From: Kordia sp. TARA_039_SRF
GTDB taxonomy: Bacteria; Bacteroidota; Bacteroidia; Flavobacteriales; Flavobacteriaceae
Reading direction: 5' to 3'
Assembly: GCA_006383075.2 (NCBI GenBank)
Contig: SMNH02000001.1
Coordinates: forward strand, 561,945 to 625,944
DNA length: 64,000 nt
Shown here one piece after another: positions 42,727-51,887 of the stretch. Below the pieces are notes generated by a model, which was given only the letters and a program-made list of their open reading frames with translations, was not told where the DNA came from and searched no databases. A program made the position numbers and the translations under genes. The stretch's first letter is position 1, and the number at the start of each line of letters is the position of its first letter.

Positions 42727-44115
42727 ATGAATACAATAAAAACGTATGTTGAAACGCACAAAAATCGTTTCATAGATGAACTCATCGAACTTTTAAAAAT
42801 TCCCTCAATCAGCGCTGATCCAGCCTACACTCAAGATGTGATTGACACCGCAACTGCTATAAAAAACAGTTTGGAAAATGCAGGTTGCGACCATGTAGAA
42901 ATCTGCGAAACGCCTGGTTATCCTATCGTTTTTGGACACAAACATATTTCTGACGACTTACCAACAGTTTTGGTATATGGACATTATGATGTACAACCAC
43001 CAGATCCATTAGATTTGTGGGAAAGTGGTCCGTTTGAACCTATTATCAAAAAAACAGATACACATCCCGAAGGCGCTATTTTTGCACGTGGTGCGTGCGA
43101 TGATAAAGGACAAATGTACATGCACGTAAAAGCATTGGAATTGATGAACGAAACCAATCAATTGCCGTGCAATGTAAAGTTCATGATTGAAGGTGAAGAA
43201 GAAGTCGGTTCGGAAAGTCTGTCGTGGTTTGTGGAGCGCAATCAAGAGAAACTGGCAAATGATGTTATTTTAATTTCCGATACAGGAATGATTAGCAACA
43301 CACAACCATCTATTACTACAGGACTTCGCGGATTAAGCTATGTGGAAGTAGAAGTTACAGGACCAAATCGCGATTTACATTCTGGATTGTACGGTGGCGC
43401 CGTGGCGAATCCAATCAATATTTTGGCAAAAATGATTGCTTCCTTACACGATGAAAACAATCACATCACCATTCCAGGATTTTACGACAAAGTAGAAGAA
43501 TTATCTAAAGAAGAACGCGCCGAAATGGCAAAAGCTCCCTTTTCGTTAGAAGCCTATAAAAATGCTTTAGATATTGATGCTGTACATGGAGAAGCAGGAT
43601 ACACGACCAACGAACGCAATTCCATTCGCCCAACATTGGATGTTAACGGAATTTGGGGCGGTTACACAGGCGAAGGTGCTAAAACAGTGATTGCAAGCAA
43701 AGCGTATGCAAAAATTTCGATGCGTTTGGTGCCAAATCAAGAATGGAGAGAAATTACCGAATTGTTCAAAACGCACTTTGAAAGCATTGCTCCTGCTGGA
43801 GTTAAAGTAAAAGTAACACCACATCACGGCGGACAAGGCTATGTAACGCCAATTGACAATATTGGATATCAAGCGGCGAGCAAAGCCTACGAAGATACTT
43901 TTGGCAAAACACCAATTCCGCAACGTTCTGGTGGTAGTATTCCGATTGTTTCCTTATTTGAAAAAGAACTTAAAAGCAAAACCATTCTCATGGGATTCGG
44001 ACTCGATAGCGACGCTATTCACTCACCAAATGAGCATTTTGGTATCTTTAATTACCTCAAGGGTATTGAAACCATTCCACTCTTTTATAAATATTTTACA
44101 GAACTTTCGAAATAA
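42727..44115 (+). CDS. M20 family dipeptidase
   Basis: A 462-residue zinc peptidase of the M20 group, probably cytoplasmic, that hydrolyses dipeptides such as carnosine-like or general dipeptides. The metal ligand and catalytic residues are in VLVYGHYDVQPPDPLDLW (His, then Asp), the bridging Asp in ARGACDDKGQMY, and the catalytic Glu pair in FMIEGEEEVGSESL. RDLHSGLYGGAVANPINIL is the dimerisation-domain signature. The C-terminal His ligand lies in DSDAIHSPNEHFG. Full length. Confidence 0.95.
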   Translation: MNTIKTYVETHKNRFIDELIELLKIPSISADPAYTQDVIDTATAIKNSLENAGCDHVEICETPGYPIVFGHKHISDDLPTVLVYGHYDVQPPDPLDLWESGPFEPIIKKTDTHPEGAIFARGACDDKGQMYMHVKALELMNETNQLPCNVKFMIEGEEEVGSESLSWFVERNQEKLANDVILISDTGMISNTQPSITTGLRGLSYVEVEVTGPNRDLHSGLYGGAVANPINILAKMIASLHDENNHITIPGFYDKVEELSKEERAEMAKAPFSLEAYKNALDIDAVHGEAGYTTNERNSIRPTLDVNGIWGGYTGEGAKTVIASKAYAKISMRLVPNQEWREITELFKTHFESIAPAGVKVKVTPHHGGQGYVTPIDNIGYQAASKAYEDTFGKTPIPQRSGGSIPIVSLFEKELKSKTILMGFGLDSDAIHSPNEHFGIFNYLKGIETIPLFYKYFTELSK

Positions 44116-44120
44116 TTTCA

Positions 44121-44148
44121 AAATCCGCTCTCAGTAGCGGATTTTTTT
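44121..44148 (+). terminator. Terminator of M20 dipeptidase
   Basis: AAATCCGCT (44121-44129) pairs with AGCGGATTT (44136-44144), followed by a T-run. Confidence 0.9.
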
Positions 44149-44150
44149 AT

Positions 44151-44230
44151 GGGCATTCCCTAAAGGTCAGGCTATCCACGTTACATGGTTGCTCCTAGCT
44201 ACTGAGCTATGCCGAAGTATCCTTAACGCG
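44151..44230. other. Structured intergenic element with stem-loops
   Basis: Eighty bases unlike the AT-rich flanks. Stem-loops: CCACG-TTA-CATGG (44176-44188) and TAGCT-ACTG-AGCTA (44196-44209). Read on the minus strand it runs GTTAAGGATACTTCGGCATA, then TAGGAGCAACC, GGATAGCCTGACC and GGGAATGCCC. I recall similar 'aaggat / aggagcaacc / ggatagcccgacc' phrases as dispersed structured elements in Flavobacterial genomes; not confirmed here. Confidence 0.55.
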
Positions 44231-44280
44231 CTATCAAAGAAAAGTCTTAAAACAATAACACTATTACATTTCTCCAGCAT

Positions 44281-44310
44281 CATACTGAACTTGATTCAGC
44301 ATCTCACAAA
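44281..44310. repeat. Short copy of dispersed 'gaacttgattc' hairpin
   Basis: CTGAA-CTTGA-TTCAG at 44285-44299 followed by catctcac. Same family as the hairpins near 6091, 8036 and 26511. Confidence 0.6.
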
Positions 44311-44426
44311 AAGCTAAATCAATATTGATATTCTGTACAATTTCAAAAAGAAATAAGCACACCACGAGAGTCTTCTCACGAAAGTGAAAAACAAAAAAAT
44401 TACCACAAATTGTAAAACTATTTCAC

Positions 44427-44442
44427 TTCTACACTTGTAGAA
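44427..44442. promoter_or_regulatory. BlaI-type operator dyad 1
   Basis: TTCTACA-CT-TGTAGAA: perfect 7-bp arms with the TACA/TGTA core known for BlaI/MecI operators. It lies upstream of the blaI-like gene. Confidence 0.8.
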
Positions 44443-44454
44443 TATAAAATTTAA

Positions 44455-44470
44455 TTCTACATTTGTAGAG
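44455..44470. promoter_or_regulatory. BlaI-type operator dyad 2
   Basis: TTCTACA-TT-TGTAGAG: six of seven arm bases pair, same TACA/TGTA core, centred 28 bp from dyad 1. Two dyads suggest paired dimers on the DNA and autoregulation of the operon. Confidence 0.8.
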
Positions 44471-44569
44471 TAATATTACACTGATTGGATATAAGTGAGT
44501 ACTTTTATTTTGTTGTCGACCGAATTAAAAGCAGCTACTTTTCTCTAATCAAACTTTAAATTTTGACGT

Positions 44570-44941
44570 GTGAAACTATCAAAAACAGAAGAACAATTAA
44601 TGCAGCATTTGTGGAAGCTTGAAAAAGCATTCATGAAAGACCTTTTGGAGCAATATGAAGAGCCGAAGCCAGCAACCACCACAATTGCGACATTATTAAA
44701 GCGCATGACCGACAAAGGATATGTAGCTTATAAAACGTTTGGAAAATCACGAGAATACTATCCATTAATCAAAAAAGCGGACTATTTCTCCAAACATTTA
44801 AACGGACTGATTAAGAACTTTTTTAACGATTCTGCATCGCAGTTTGCTTCGTTTTTTACAAAAGAAACAAACTTAACTGAAGATGAATTAAAAGAGCTAC
44901 GTACCATTATCGATCAACAAATAAAAGAGAACAACAAATGA
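44570..44941 (+). CDS. BlaI/MecI/CopY-family repressor
   Basis: A 123-residue winged-helix repressor: KLSKTEEQLMQHLWKLEKAF, the recognition region KPATTTIATLLKRMTDKGYV and the wing TFGKSREYYPLIK, then a C-terminal dimerisation helix region with FFNDSASQFASFF. It starts at GTG 44570; an in-frame stop lies two codons upstream and no ATG is available, so GTG is firm. It overlaps the M56 peptidase gene by 4 bp (ATGA). It should bind the two TACA/TGTA dyads 100-140 bp upstream and be inactivated by the neighbouring membrane peptidase. Confidence 0.95.
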   Translation: MKLSKTEEQLMQHLWKLEKAFMKDLLEQYEEPKPATTTIATLLKRMTDKGYVAYKTFGKSREYYPLIKKADYFSKHLNGLIKNFFNDSASQFASFFTKETNLTEDELKELRTIIDQQIKENNK

Positions 44942-47052
44942 TTTCGTACCTCATCAACTCTACGTTGTGTTTATCCTTGCTTTTAGTAGTGTACAAAGCA
45001 CTATTAGAACGCGAGCGCATGTATGTTTTCAATCGGTATTATTTACTTTTTGGATTGTGCTTTTCGTTTGCTGTACCCTTAATCACGATAGAAACTATTG
45101 TAGAAATTCCAATGACGGAACAACTAACTACGGTAGATTTTTCAAATATAAATACAGTCGCTGGAGAAACACTTGAAAACACGGAAGAGGTTTCAGCAAT
45201 TCCTGCATGGTTTATAGTTGCTTTAAGTTTGTACGCAATTGGATATTTGTTGTTTTTCTTTCGTTTTTTACAGAATATATATAAGATTTTTTATAAAATC
45301 ATTAAAAGTGTACGTGTTCGCTATAAATTGGCGTCGTTGGTATTACTTAAAGAAGACGTGTTACCACATACATTTTTGCACTATATATTTCTTAAAAAAG
45401 AAGCCTACGATACCGACAATATCGCAGAAGATTTGTACACACACGAACTAGCGCATGTAACACAGAAACATACGTTGGATATTATTTTGATTGAATTGAT
45501 TCAAATTGTTTTTTGGTTCAATCCATTATTATTTTTTTACAAGAAGGCGATACAGCTCAATCATGAATTTTTAGCCGATGCTGCTGTATTACAATCGAAC
45601 ACTGAAGTCCCTGCGTATCAACATTTATTGTTAGCAAATGCACACGGAAATCACGATTTACGCTTGGCAAGTAATTTGAATTTTTCTGTAACTAAAAAGA
45701 GATTAAAAATGATGACAAAACATACTACTCGTAGACGTGCTTGGCTTCTAGCCTCACTCACGATTCCGATTTTTACGGCGGCTTTATTTTTGTTTAGCAC
45801 AAAAGTAATCGCACAAAAAACAATTCCTGCTACAACAGCAAAAAATACATCCATACAAACAACTACGCAAAAAGATCCAATAGCTGCGTATTACAAACAT
45901 GTAACTTTTGTATTTGAAGATGTTAACGGAAAGAAAACAAAGAAAACATACGCAGAATTAACAACTACTGAAAAAGCAAGATTAGTTCCGCCACCGCCAA
46001 AACCAACTGCCAATCAACCAACGAAAGAACAATTGAGCGATTGGCAAAATGAGCAAAAGTTTGCGATTTGGATAGATGGTAAAGTGGTTAATAATAGCGA
46101 AATTACAAAACACGACATTGTACATTATCAACAGAGTTTTGTGTATAAAAATGCGCGTAGCAAACGTTTTCCGCAATCGTATCAAACACATTTGTATACA
46201 GCGAAAGGTTTCCAAGCATTGCAACAAAAACACAAAACTACTTTAGGAAAAAATACTATTGTTCATATTAAAGAAGGAAACCATCAAGTTCGTTTGAAAA
46301 AGAAAAAAGTAGGTACTACGGAAGAAAGTAAAGAAAAGCAACCTTTTTATGTAAAAAGTACAGGAAAAGGTCCGCAAGCAACCGAAGCTCCATTTTTTTT
46401 CGAAACCAAAAAGAATCGTGACAAGAAAGATATTGTCATACTGATTAACAAAAAAGGAACATTCTTAGTGAATTATAAAAAGAAGTGTGATTTGAATAAT
46501 TTAGACCGACACGTAAAATCCGTTCTTGGAAATATTTTACACAAAAGAGCTAGAAGAGGATTGATTATTTACGATTCGGCACAAAAAGCATTGGTTGCTG
46601 ATGTAGAGCGCATCTTGAAAAATAACAAAGTATATAATATTGAGGTATTGGATAGCAAAGACGTCCCGCCACCTCCACCACCGCCACCAGCACCAAAAAA
46701 GCCACAAATAAAAGAGGTCGAAATTCCTGCGCCGCCAGCACCGCCTATAGTTTCAAAAGAAGAAAAGAAACGACTGGAAATAATGCATAAAATCGTTAAA
46801 GGACGAAAATTGCAAACGATGATGATTAACGGAAAAGAGCATTATTATGTAGAAAAAAATGGCAGAACATATATTTTTAATAAAGACAGTTATATGGTTG
46901 ATAAGGAAGGAAAACCACTCCCGCCACCGCCACCACCTTACAAGGAAAAAGCTAAAAAGAAAGAACTGAAAGCAAAGAAGACGAAAGAAGAAAAAGCTGC
47001 GAAGCAATCAGCTGAATGGAAAGAGGTAGAAAAGATTTTAGATAAATCTTAA
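44938..47052 (+). CDS. BlaR1-like M56 membrane metallopeptidase with Pro-rich C-terminal region
   Basis: A 704-residue integral membrane sensor-protease. Helices lie near residues 3-20, 35-52 and 88-112. The zinc motif HELAHVTQKH near residue 178 and the downstream Glu in LNHEFLADAAVL mark family M56. A further helix (AWLLASLTIPIFTAALFLFS, near 262-282) is followed by a long periplasmic part. That part lacks the penicillin-binding domain of true BlaR1 and instead has Lys-rich and Pro-rich segments (DVPPPPPPPPAPKKPQ, PPPPPPYKEK). The signal is therefore probably not a beta-lactam. It should cleave the BlaI-like repressor encoded just upstream. Confidence 0.9.
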   Translation: MISYLINSTLCLSLLLVVYKALLERERMYVFNRYYLLFGLCFSFAVPLITIETIVEIPMTEQLTTVDFSNINTVAGETLENTEEVSAIPAWFIVALSLYAIGYLLFFFRFLQNIYKIFYKIIKSVRVRYKLASLVLLKEDVLPHTFLHYIFLKKEAYDTDNIAEDLYTHELAHVTQKHTLDIILIELIQIVFWFNPLLFFYKKAIQLNHEFLADAAVLQSNTEVPAYQHLLLANAHGNHDLRLASNLNFSVTKKRLKMMTKHTTRRRAWLLASLTIPIFTAALFLFSTKVIAQKTIPATTAKNTSIQTTTQKDPIAAYYKHVTFVFEDVNGKKTKKTYAELTTTEKARLVPPPPKPTANQPTKEQLSDWQNEQKFAIWIDGKVVNNSEITKHDIVHYQQSFVYKNARSKRFPQSYQTHLYTAKGFQALQQKHKTTLGKNTIVHIKEGNHQVRLKKKKVGTTEESKEKQPFYVKSTGKGPQATEAPFFFETKKNRDKKDIVILINKKGTFLVNYKKKCDLNNLDRHVKSVLGNILHKRARRGLIIYDSAQKALVADVERILKNNKVYNIEVLDSKDVPPPPPPPPAPKKPQIKEVEIPAPPAPPIVSKEEKKRLEIMHKIVKGRKLQTMMINGKEHYYVEKNGRTYIFNKDSYMVDKEGKPLPPPPPPYKEKAKKKELKAKKTKEEKAAKQSAEWKEVEKILDKS

Positions 47053-47081
47053 AAAACATCACAAAAATATAAAACAACACT

Positions 47082-47117
47082 AAGCGGCTTATTTACTGAA
47101 AATAAGCCGCTTTTTTT
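47082..47117 (+). terminator. Terminator of blaI-M56 operon
   Basis: AAGCGGCTTATTT (47082-47094) pairs with AAATAAGCCGCTT (47100-47112), 13 bp, followed by seven T. Confidence 0.93.
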
Positions 47118-47173
47118 GTAACATTTTGACAAACTTCACGTTCTTATAGACATCATCAATCAAAAATCATTTT

Positions 47174-48274
47174 ATGTTACAACAATTTTTCCTCATCTGC
47201 TCAGGTGTAGATCGCGATTTGATACGTGAATGTAGTCGTGGCGAGCAAACAAAATATGCAGGCATTGGCGCTACTGTTTTTTTTACTGCTTTAATGGCTT
47301 TTATCGCCAGCGGTTATGCACTTTATACCGTTTTTGACAATGTGTATACTGCCATAGGTTTTGGACTCGTTTGGGGTTTGCTTATTTTTAATTTGGATCG
47401 ATTTATTGTGTCTACTTTACGAAAGAAAGATTCAAAATTTGCAGAGATTCTTCAAGCCACGCCTCGCATTATTTTAGCTGTTATTATTGCGATGGTGATT
47501 TCAAAACCGTTGGAATTGAAAATTTTTGAAAAGGAAATTGATCAAGTGTTGCTGGAACAGAAAAACGATTTGACACTTTCCAACAAAAACCAAATCGCGG
47601 AACAGTTTACACCAGAAATCGAACAGATTCAACAAGAAATTACCAATTTAAAAGCAGAAGTTACCTCAAAAGAACAAGAAGTGAACGATTTGTACGAAAC
47701 CTATATTGCCGAAGCAGAAGGCAGAAAAGGTACAGAATTGGTTGGGAAAGGTCCTGTGTATAAAGAAAAACGCGAAAAGCACGATGCTACTTTACAGGAA
47801 TTGCAAACATTGCGCGAAACTACTACCGAGAAGATTGCTACAAAAGAAGCTGCGATTGCAGATTTAATCGAGAAGCAAAAAACTGCAGAAGCCGAAACAC
47901 AACCTATTATTGACCGTTTTGACGGCTTGATGGCACGTGTCAATGCGTTGGGGGAATTGCCATGGTTGCCTTCGTTTTTTATTTTTTTACTGTTTTTAGC
48001 TGTGGAAACGGCTCCGATTTTTGCAAAATTAGTCACTTCAAAAGGTGAGTATGACTTGAAGCTTCAAGATGTGGAAGATGCTGTAAAAACTTGGGTACAA
48101 CAAAAAGTACATCAGCGAAAGACGCTGCTAGATACAGACATTTCATTAAATAATAAAGTATATGCCGATATCACTGAAGAGGAAGAAGTGTATCAGTATA
48201 AGCGTAAAAAAGCACGTGAGTTATTACAATTACAAGCAGATGCCTTTTTAAATTTACAGAAAAAGCAATTCTAG
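47174..48274 (+). CDS. DUF4407 membrane protein
   Basis: A 366-residue protein of family DUF4407. The N-terminal SGVDRDLIRECSRGEQTKYA is the family hallmark. Three membrane helices follow within residues 30-115 (ATVFFTALMAFIASGYALYT, GFGLVWGLLIFNL, IILAVIIAMVISKPLEL). A long coiled coil spans about 130-235 (IEQIQQEITNLKAEVTSKEQ), then a last helix (WLPSFFIFLLFLAVETAPIF) and a C-terminal cytoplasmic tail. The function of the family is unknown. Its stop overlaps the convergent small gene by 4 bp. Confidence 0.9.
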   Translation: MLQQFFLICSGVDRDLIRECSRGEQTKYAGIGATVFFTALMAFIASGYALYTVFDNVYTAIGFGLVWGLLIFNLDRFIVSTLRKKDSKFAEILQATPRIILAVIIAMVISKPLELKIFEKEIDQVLLEQKNDLTLSNKNQIAEQFTPEIEQIQQEITNLKAEVTSKEQEVNDLYETYIAEAEGRKGTELVGKGPVYKEKREKHDATLQELQTLRETTTEKIATKEAAIADLIEKQKTAEAETQPIIDRFDGLMARVNALGELPWLPSFFIFLLFLAVETAPIFAKLVTSKGEYDLKLQDVEDAVKTWVQQKVHQRKTLLDTDISLNNKVYADITEEEEVYQYKRKKARELLQLQADAFLNLQKKQF

Positions 48275-48495
48275 TTAGAATTGTGTTTCAAATGCCGAAT
48301 CATGCGTTGTTGTGCTTTTGCTTGCGCAATTTGTAAACTGCTTGCAAACTCACTGTCTTCTGTTGGCCGGAAGAGGACTTTTCCGTTTTTGTACACAATC
48401 CACCAGTATTTACTGTCTTGAAAATATTCAGCTTTTAAATGATAGCCATCTTCGGTGATGACTTCTTTAAATTTTTTATTTCCTTTCCATCTCAT
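48271..48495 (-). CDS. Small protein of unknown function
   Basis: A 74-residue basic, cytoplasmic-looking protein: MRWKGNKKFKEVITEDGYHL, then YWWIVYKNGKVLFRPTEDSE and a C-terminal helix rich in Ala and Gln (QIAQAKAQQRMIRHL). The beta-strand pattern with 'WWIVYKNGKVLF' suggests a small DUF1508-like beta fold, though the match is weak. It converges on the DUF4407 gene with a 4-bp overlap of stops. Confidence 0.6.
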   Translation of the reverse strand: MRWKGNKKFKEVITEDGYHLKAEYFQDSKYWWIVYKNGKVLFRPTEDSEFASSLQIAQAKAQQRMIRHLKHNSN

Positions 48496-48617
48496 GGCAT
48501 CGCAGGTTCTTTTAGGACTAAAAAAGTACGCAATTAAAAGGAAAACGTAATCGCTAAAACGCTAAATGTTCTGAAAGCTACATTATTGTATATGAAAGTT
48601 ATAAAAAGTGTTATGTA

Positions 48618-49343
48618 CTAAAGCAAGTTCAAGCGCTGCATCAACTCTTTACGATTGGCTCTACTAACTGGAATCACATCTTGCTTTATCAACACGCTAT
48701 TGTCTTCAATATCCACAATTTTAGTTGTGTTAATGATGTAAGAACGATGCACTTTTAAGAATAAGTGACTTGGTAGTTTTTCTTCTATCTTTTTTAAGGT
48801 AGAATGTACTACGTAGTTTTTGTCTTCTGCTTTTATTTTGATATAATCGCCTTTTGCTTCTATCACACAAATATCTGGCACATTAATTTTTACCAAACGA
48901 CGATCAATATTTACATACAAATCGTTTCCAATAGTCGTCGTTGTTTCATCTGAGTTGTTGCTTACAGGCTCTTCTACTTTTTGTGTTACACTGCCACGCT
49001 CTTTAATTCGGGCGACTGCTTTGGCAAAACGCTCTGGAGTAATTGGTTTTACTAAATAATCTACCACACAATCATACTCAAAAGCATCTAACGCGAAGTT
49101 TCTATCGGAAGTTGTTAAAATAATTAGTGGCGGATTTTTTAAGGTTTGAATAAAGTCAAATCCTGAAAATGTAGGCATGTGAATATCTAAAAAGATAAGG
49201 TCAACCGTATTGGTATTCAGATATTTGATAGCATCAATAGCATTGTCAAACTCCTCAGCAATTGTCAACTCTTCAATCTTCTTACAGAGCTGCTTGGTTA
49301 TGGCTCTAGCAGCAGCTTCATCATCTACAATTATACACTTCAT
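48618..49343 (-). CDS. LytTR-family response regulator
   Basis: A 241-residue regulator. The receiver domain has the acidic pair in MKCIIVDDEAAARAI, the phospho-acceptor Asp in TVDLIFLDIHMPTFSGFDFI near residue 54, TTSDRNFALDAF and YLVKPITPE. A linker follows, then a LytTR DNA-binding domain from about residue 140 (LVKINVPDICVIEAKGDYIK, LFLKVHRSYIINTTKIVDIE). It is the last gene of a leftward set with an HPt protein and a PAS-GAF kinase, and is the likely output of that phosphorelay. Confidence 0.95.
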   Translation of the reverse strand: MKCIIVDDEAAARAITKQLCKKIEELTIAEEFDNAIDAIKYLNTNTVDLIFLDIHMPTFSGFDFIQTLKNPPLIILTTSDRNFALDAFEYDCVVDYLVKPITPERFAKAVARIKERGSVTQKVEEPVSNNSDETTTTIGNDLYVNIDRRLVKINVPDICVIEAKGDYIKIKAEDKNYVVHSTLKKIEEKLPSHLFLKVHRSYIINTTKIVDIEDNSVLIKQDVIPVSRANRKELMQRLNLL

Positions 49344-49356
49344 AACTAGGTAGGGC

Positions 49357-49680
49357 TTAGATAGTCTTTAAAAATTCTTCCATGTTTTGCAAGATGTTGA
49401 GGAACGTTTCTAATTGACTAGGATTGTTATTTTTTAGTTCTTCCTCAAAAGCAATTGCAATGTCATAGCTTTTTTCGAGTCCCAAAATACTAATTTTATG
49501 TTTAATTTTATGTACATGCTCGGCTGAATTTTGATAGTTTTGCTCACGAATGCTTTCCAAAAAGGCTTCTTTTTCTTTCGGAAGCTCTCTTTTTACAATG
49601 GAAATCAAGTTGGCTTCAAAATCGGCATCGCCATCAGCCAGAGTCTTTATATACGATAAGTTGGGACGATCTAACTCCAT
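49357..49680 (-). CDS. Histidine-containing phosphotransfer (HPt) protein
   Basis: A 107-residue all-helical protein matching stand-alone HPt domains. The phospho-accepting His lies in AEHVHKIKHKISILGLEKSY, in the usual H-x-(I/L)-K-x-x-x-x-x-L-G context. It passes phosphoryl groups between receivers. Its start overlaps the end of the kinase gene by 10 bp, and the LytTR regulator begins 13 bp downstream, so all three are co-transcribed. Confidence 0.88.
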   Translation of the reverse strand: MELDRPNLSYIKTLADGDADFEANLISIVKRELPKEKEAFLESIREQNYQNSAEHVHKIKHKISILGLEKSYDIAIAFEEELKNNNPSQLETFLNILQNMEEFLKTI

Positions 49681-51749
49681 ATTATTTTTTTTAGTTTAAA
49701 GAAAAATGTGGTGCCTTTTCCTTCTTTGGATTCTAGCGAAATGGTTCCGTTGTACAATTCAATGATTTTTTTCACAATGGACAACCCAATTCCGGTAGAT
49801 TTTCCTTTTTTGTCTAAGGTTTCAAATATTTTAAAGATTTTATCATGATACGCTTCTGAAATTCCAACACCATTGTCTGAGATTGAGAATTTCCAATACG
49901 TTTTAAGTTCCGTAAATTTTACTTCTATTTTGCCTTCTTCTTTGTCAATATAATTGATGGCATTACTGATTAAGTTTTGAAATAATTGCTTGATGCGTGT
50001 TTTATCAGCATTGATGGTCGGTAAATTGTCTGGATATATAAATTGAATGTGCTCTGGAATGTAGAGAATGGTTTTTATTTCTTCCAAAACTTCTTCTATG
50101 TTTACTTTATGAATGGCAAGTATGTTTTTATCATTTACGCTCGAATAACGCAAAATACCATCAATAAGTGCGTCCATTTGCTCCAATTTGTTGTTTAACT
50201 TGTCAAATGTTTCTACAGCTTCCGCATCGAGCACATGTTCGTAATCTTCTTGAAACCATGATATTAATGCATTGATGCTTCGCAATGGCGATTTTAAATC
50301 GTGTGAAACAATGTGTGCAAAATCACGTAATTCTTTGTTGCTTCGTTTTAGGTTTTCTAGCAATTCTTTGTTTTCGCTTTCAGCGGCAATTCTTCGTTCT
50401 AAATTGTTCGCATTCGTCAACTGAATAGACACTAAGTTGGCAACATTTACTAAAAGGCGCAAATGTTCTTTTGTGAAAAAGTTTTTGGATGAATTTTCAG
50501 AATCAATCACACCAATCACCTCATCATTAATGATAATAGGTACCGCAATTTCAGATGAGCGACGTTTGTCATCGACCACATATCGATTGTCTTTGGAAGT
50601 ATCTTGAATAAGTTCAGGTTTTCCTGTTTCGGCTACATGTCCTACAATTCCTTTTCCAAACGGAATGTATATTTTATTGACAATTTGTTTGTTTTCATCA
50701 ACTTTAGCGCCGTACGCTGCTATTTGCTCTAATACTTTTTCTTCTTTGTTTGCCAAATACACTACACAATCTTCAAACTCCAAATCGTGCGCAGCCACAT
50801 TGGCAATTTCCCAAGCAATATCATGAATGGTAAGCTTTCCGATAAACGAGCGCGTTAAATTATTGAGTGTATCCAACATGACGCGTCTTTTATGTTTCGC
50901 GGTAATGTCTTCTACAAAAGCAAGCTGATATTTTATTTTTCCTTTCCCATCGCGAACTCCTGTTACATTCGTTTTGGATAAGAAAGATGTACCATCTTTT
51001 CGTCGGTATCGCTCTTGCAAACTGTAATGATCTATTTCTTTATCGACCATTTGTTTGTAAAATCCTCTCGATTTTTCGTGTCCGTCTTCAAACGAAAGTG
51101 ATTCTATCGGCAAGCCTAATAATTCTTCTTCGTTGTATTGAATGAGTTGCTGAAAAGCTTTGTTGGTTTTAATGATTTTACGGTCTTGCGCCAGCACAAT
51201 TCCAAGAGTAGAGTTATCAACAATAGCCGCAAGTTGTTCTCGTTGCTCTTCAAAATTAACTGTATTTTCTTTCGATTCTGTGATATCTCGTACAATTCCC
51301 TGCGCACCAATAATTTGCCCTTCTTCATTGTAGATAAGACTCGAATTTACTTGAACCCATTTCACTTGCTTGTCTTTCGTGTACACTCTGGCTTCATAAT
51401 TTGGAAAGGTTCCATCTTGAATCAATTGCGCAAAAGAATTCATCGCGTACGCGAAGTCGTCTTTATAAATGATGTTGACAAGATTGAACGGTTCTTTTCG
51501 AATGTCGTATCCAAAAAGTTTGACAGCAGCATCGTTCATTTTGATTACGTTTCCCGTAGACGGATTGATAACGATGAAAGCATCCAAAATATTATCGAAA
51601 AACATATCGTATTCGCGTGTTTTTACTTTGAGTGCTTCGCGCAGTTCTAGTAATTCGCTTGTGCGATGTAGAAGTAATTCTTCCGCTTTTTCGCGGGCTC
51701 TTTTTTCGTTCTGAAGTGCTTCTTCTAGGGCTTGAATCGTATCTTTCAT
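49671..51749 (-). CDS. PAS-PAS-GAF sensor histidine kinase
   Basis: A 692-residue cytoplasmic kinase; start taken at the ATG at 51749 (MKDTIQALEEALQNEKRARE, a coiled coil) rather than a TTG 23 codons upstream. Order: coiled coil 1-45, PAS 1 about 50-170 (DNILDAFIVINPSTGNVIKM), PAS 2 about 175-300 (IVDNSTLGIVLAQDRKIIKT), GAF about 315-460 (IPFGKGIVGHVAETGKPELI), HisKA with His in FAHIVSHDLKSPLRSI, and HATPase (NLISNAINYIDK, SDNGVGIS, KGKSTGIGLSIVKKI). There is no transmembrane helix and no attached receiver, so phosphate must pass to separate receivers via the HPt protein downstream. Confidence 0.93.
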   Translation of the reverse strand: MKDTIQALEEALQNEKRAREKAEELLLHRTSELLELREALKVKTREYDMFFDNILDAFIVINPSTGNVIKMNDAAVKLFGYDIRKEPFNLVNIIYKDDFAYAMNSFAQLIQDGTFPNYEARVYTKDKQVKWVQVNSSLIYNEEGQIIGAQGIVRDITESKENTVNFEEQREQLAAIVDNSTLGIVLAQDRKIIKTNKAFQQLIQYNEEELLGLPIESLSFEDGHEKSRGFYKQMVDKEIDHYSLQERYRRKDGTSFLSKTNVTGVRDGKGKIKYQLAFVEDITAKHKRRVMLDTLNNLTRSFIGKLTIHDIAWEIANVAAHDLEFEDCVVYLANKEEKVLEQIAAYGAKVDENKQIVNKIYIPFGKGIVGHVAETGKPELIQDTSKDNRYVVDDKRRSSEIAVPIIINDEVIGVIDSENSSKNFFTKEHLRLLVNVANLVSIQLTNANNLERRIAAESENKELLENLKRSNKELRDFAHIVSHDLKSPLRSINALISWFQEDYEHVLDAEAVETFDKLNNKLEQMDALIDGILRYSSVNDKNILAIHKVNIEEVLEEIKTILYIPEHIQFIYPDNLPTINADKTRIKQLFQNLISNAINYIDKEEGKIEVKFTELKTYWKFSISDNGVGISEAYHDKIFKIFETLDKKGKSTGIGLSIVKKIIELYNGTISLESKEGKGTTFFFKLKKIIWS

Positions 51750-51887
51750 TGAACGCAAATATAGTTTCGAGGGATTTTTGCGTTTGAATATACTAAATTC
51801 AAAATAATTTTCGGTCAATAAACGAAATTAACCGATGAAATGCACTTTTGAAGCTTTCGTTGGAAAAATCTATGAAAACGGAAGTCC

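Noticed and set aside
44151-44230. Possible tRNA gene (minus strand has a D-arm-like GCATAGCTCAGTAGCTAGGA)
   Set aside because: No acceptor stem, no proper anticodon arm of seven-base loop, and no T arm with TTC; the resemblance is limited to one hairpin.
51750-51818. TTG-started extension of the PAS-GAF kinase
   Set aside because: It adds a basic stretch without domain match, while the ATG at 51749 starts the expected coiled coil.
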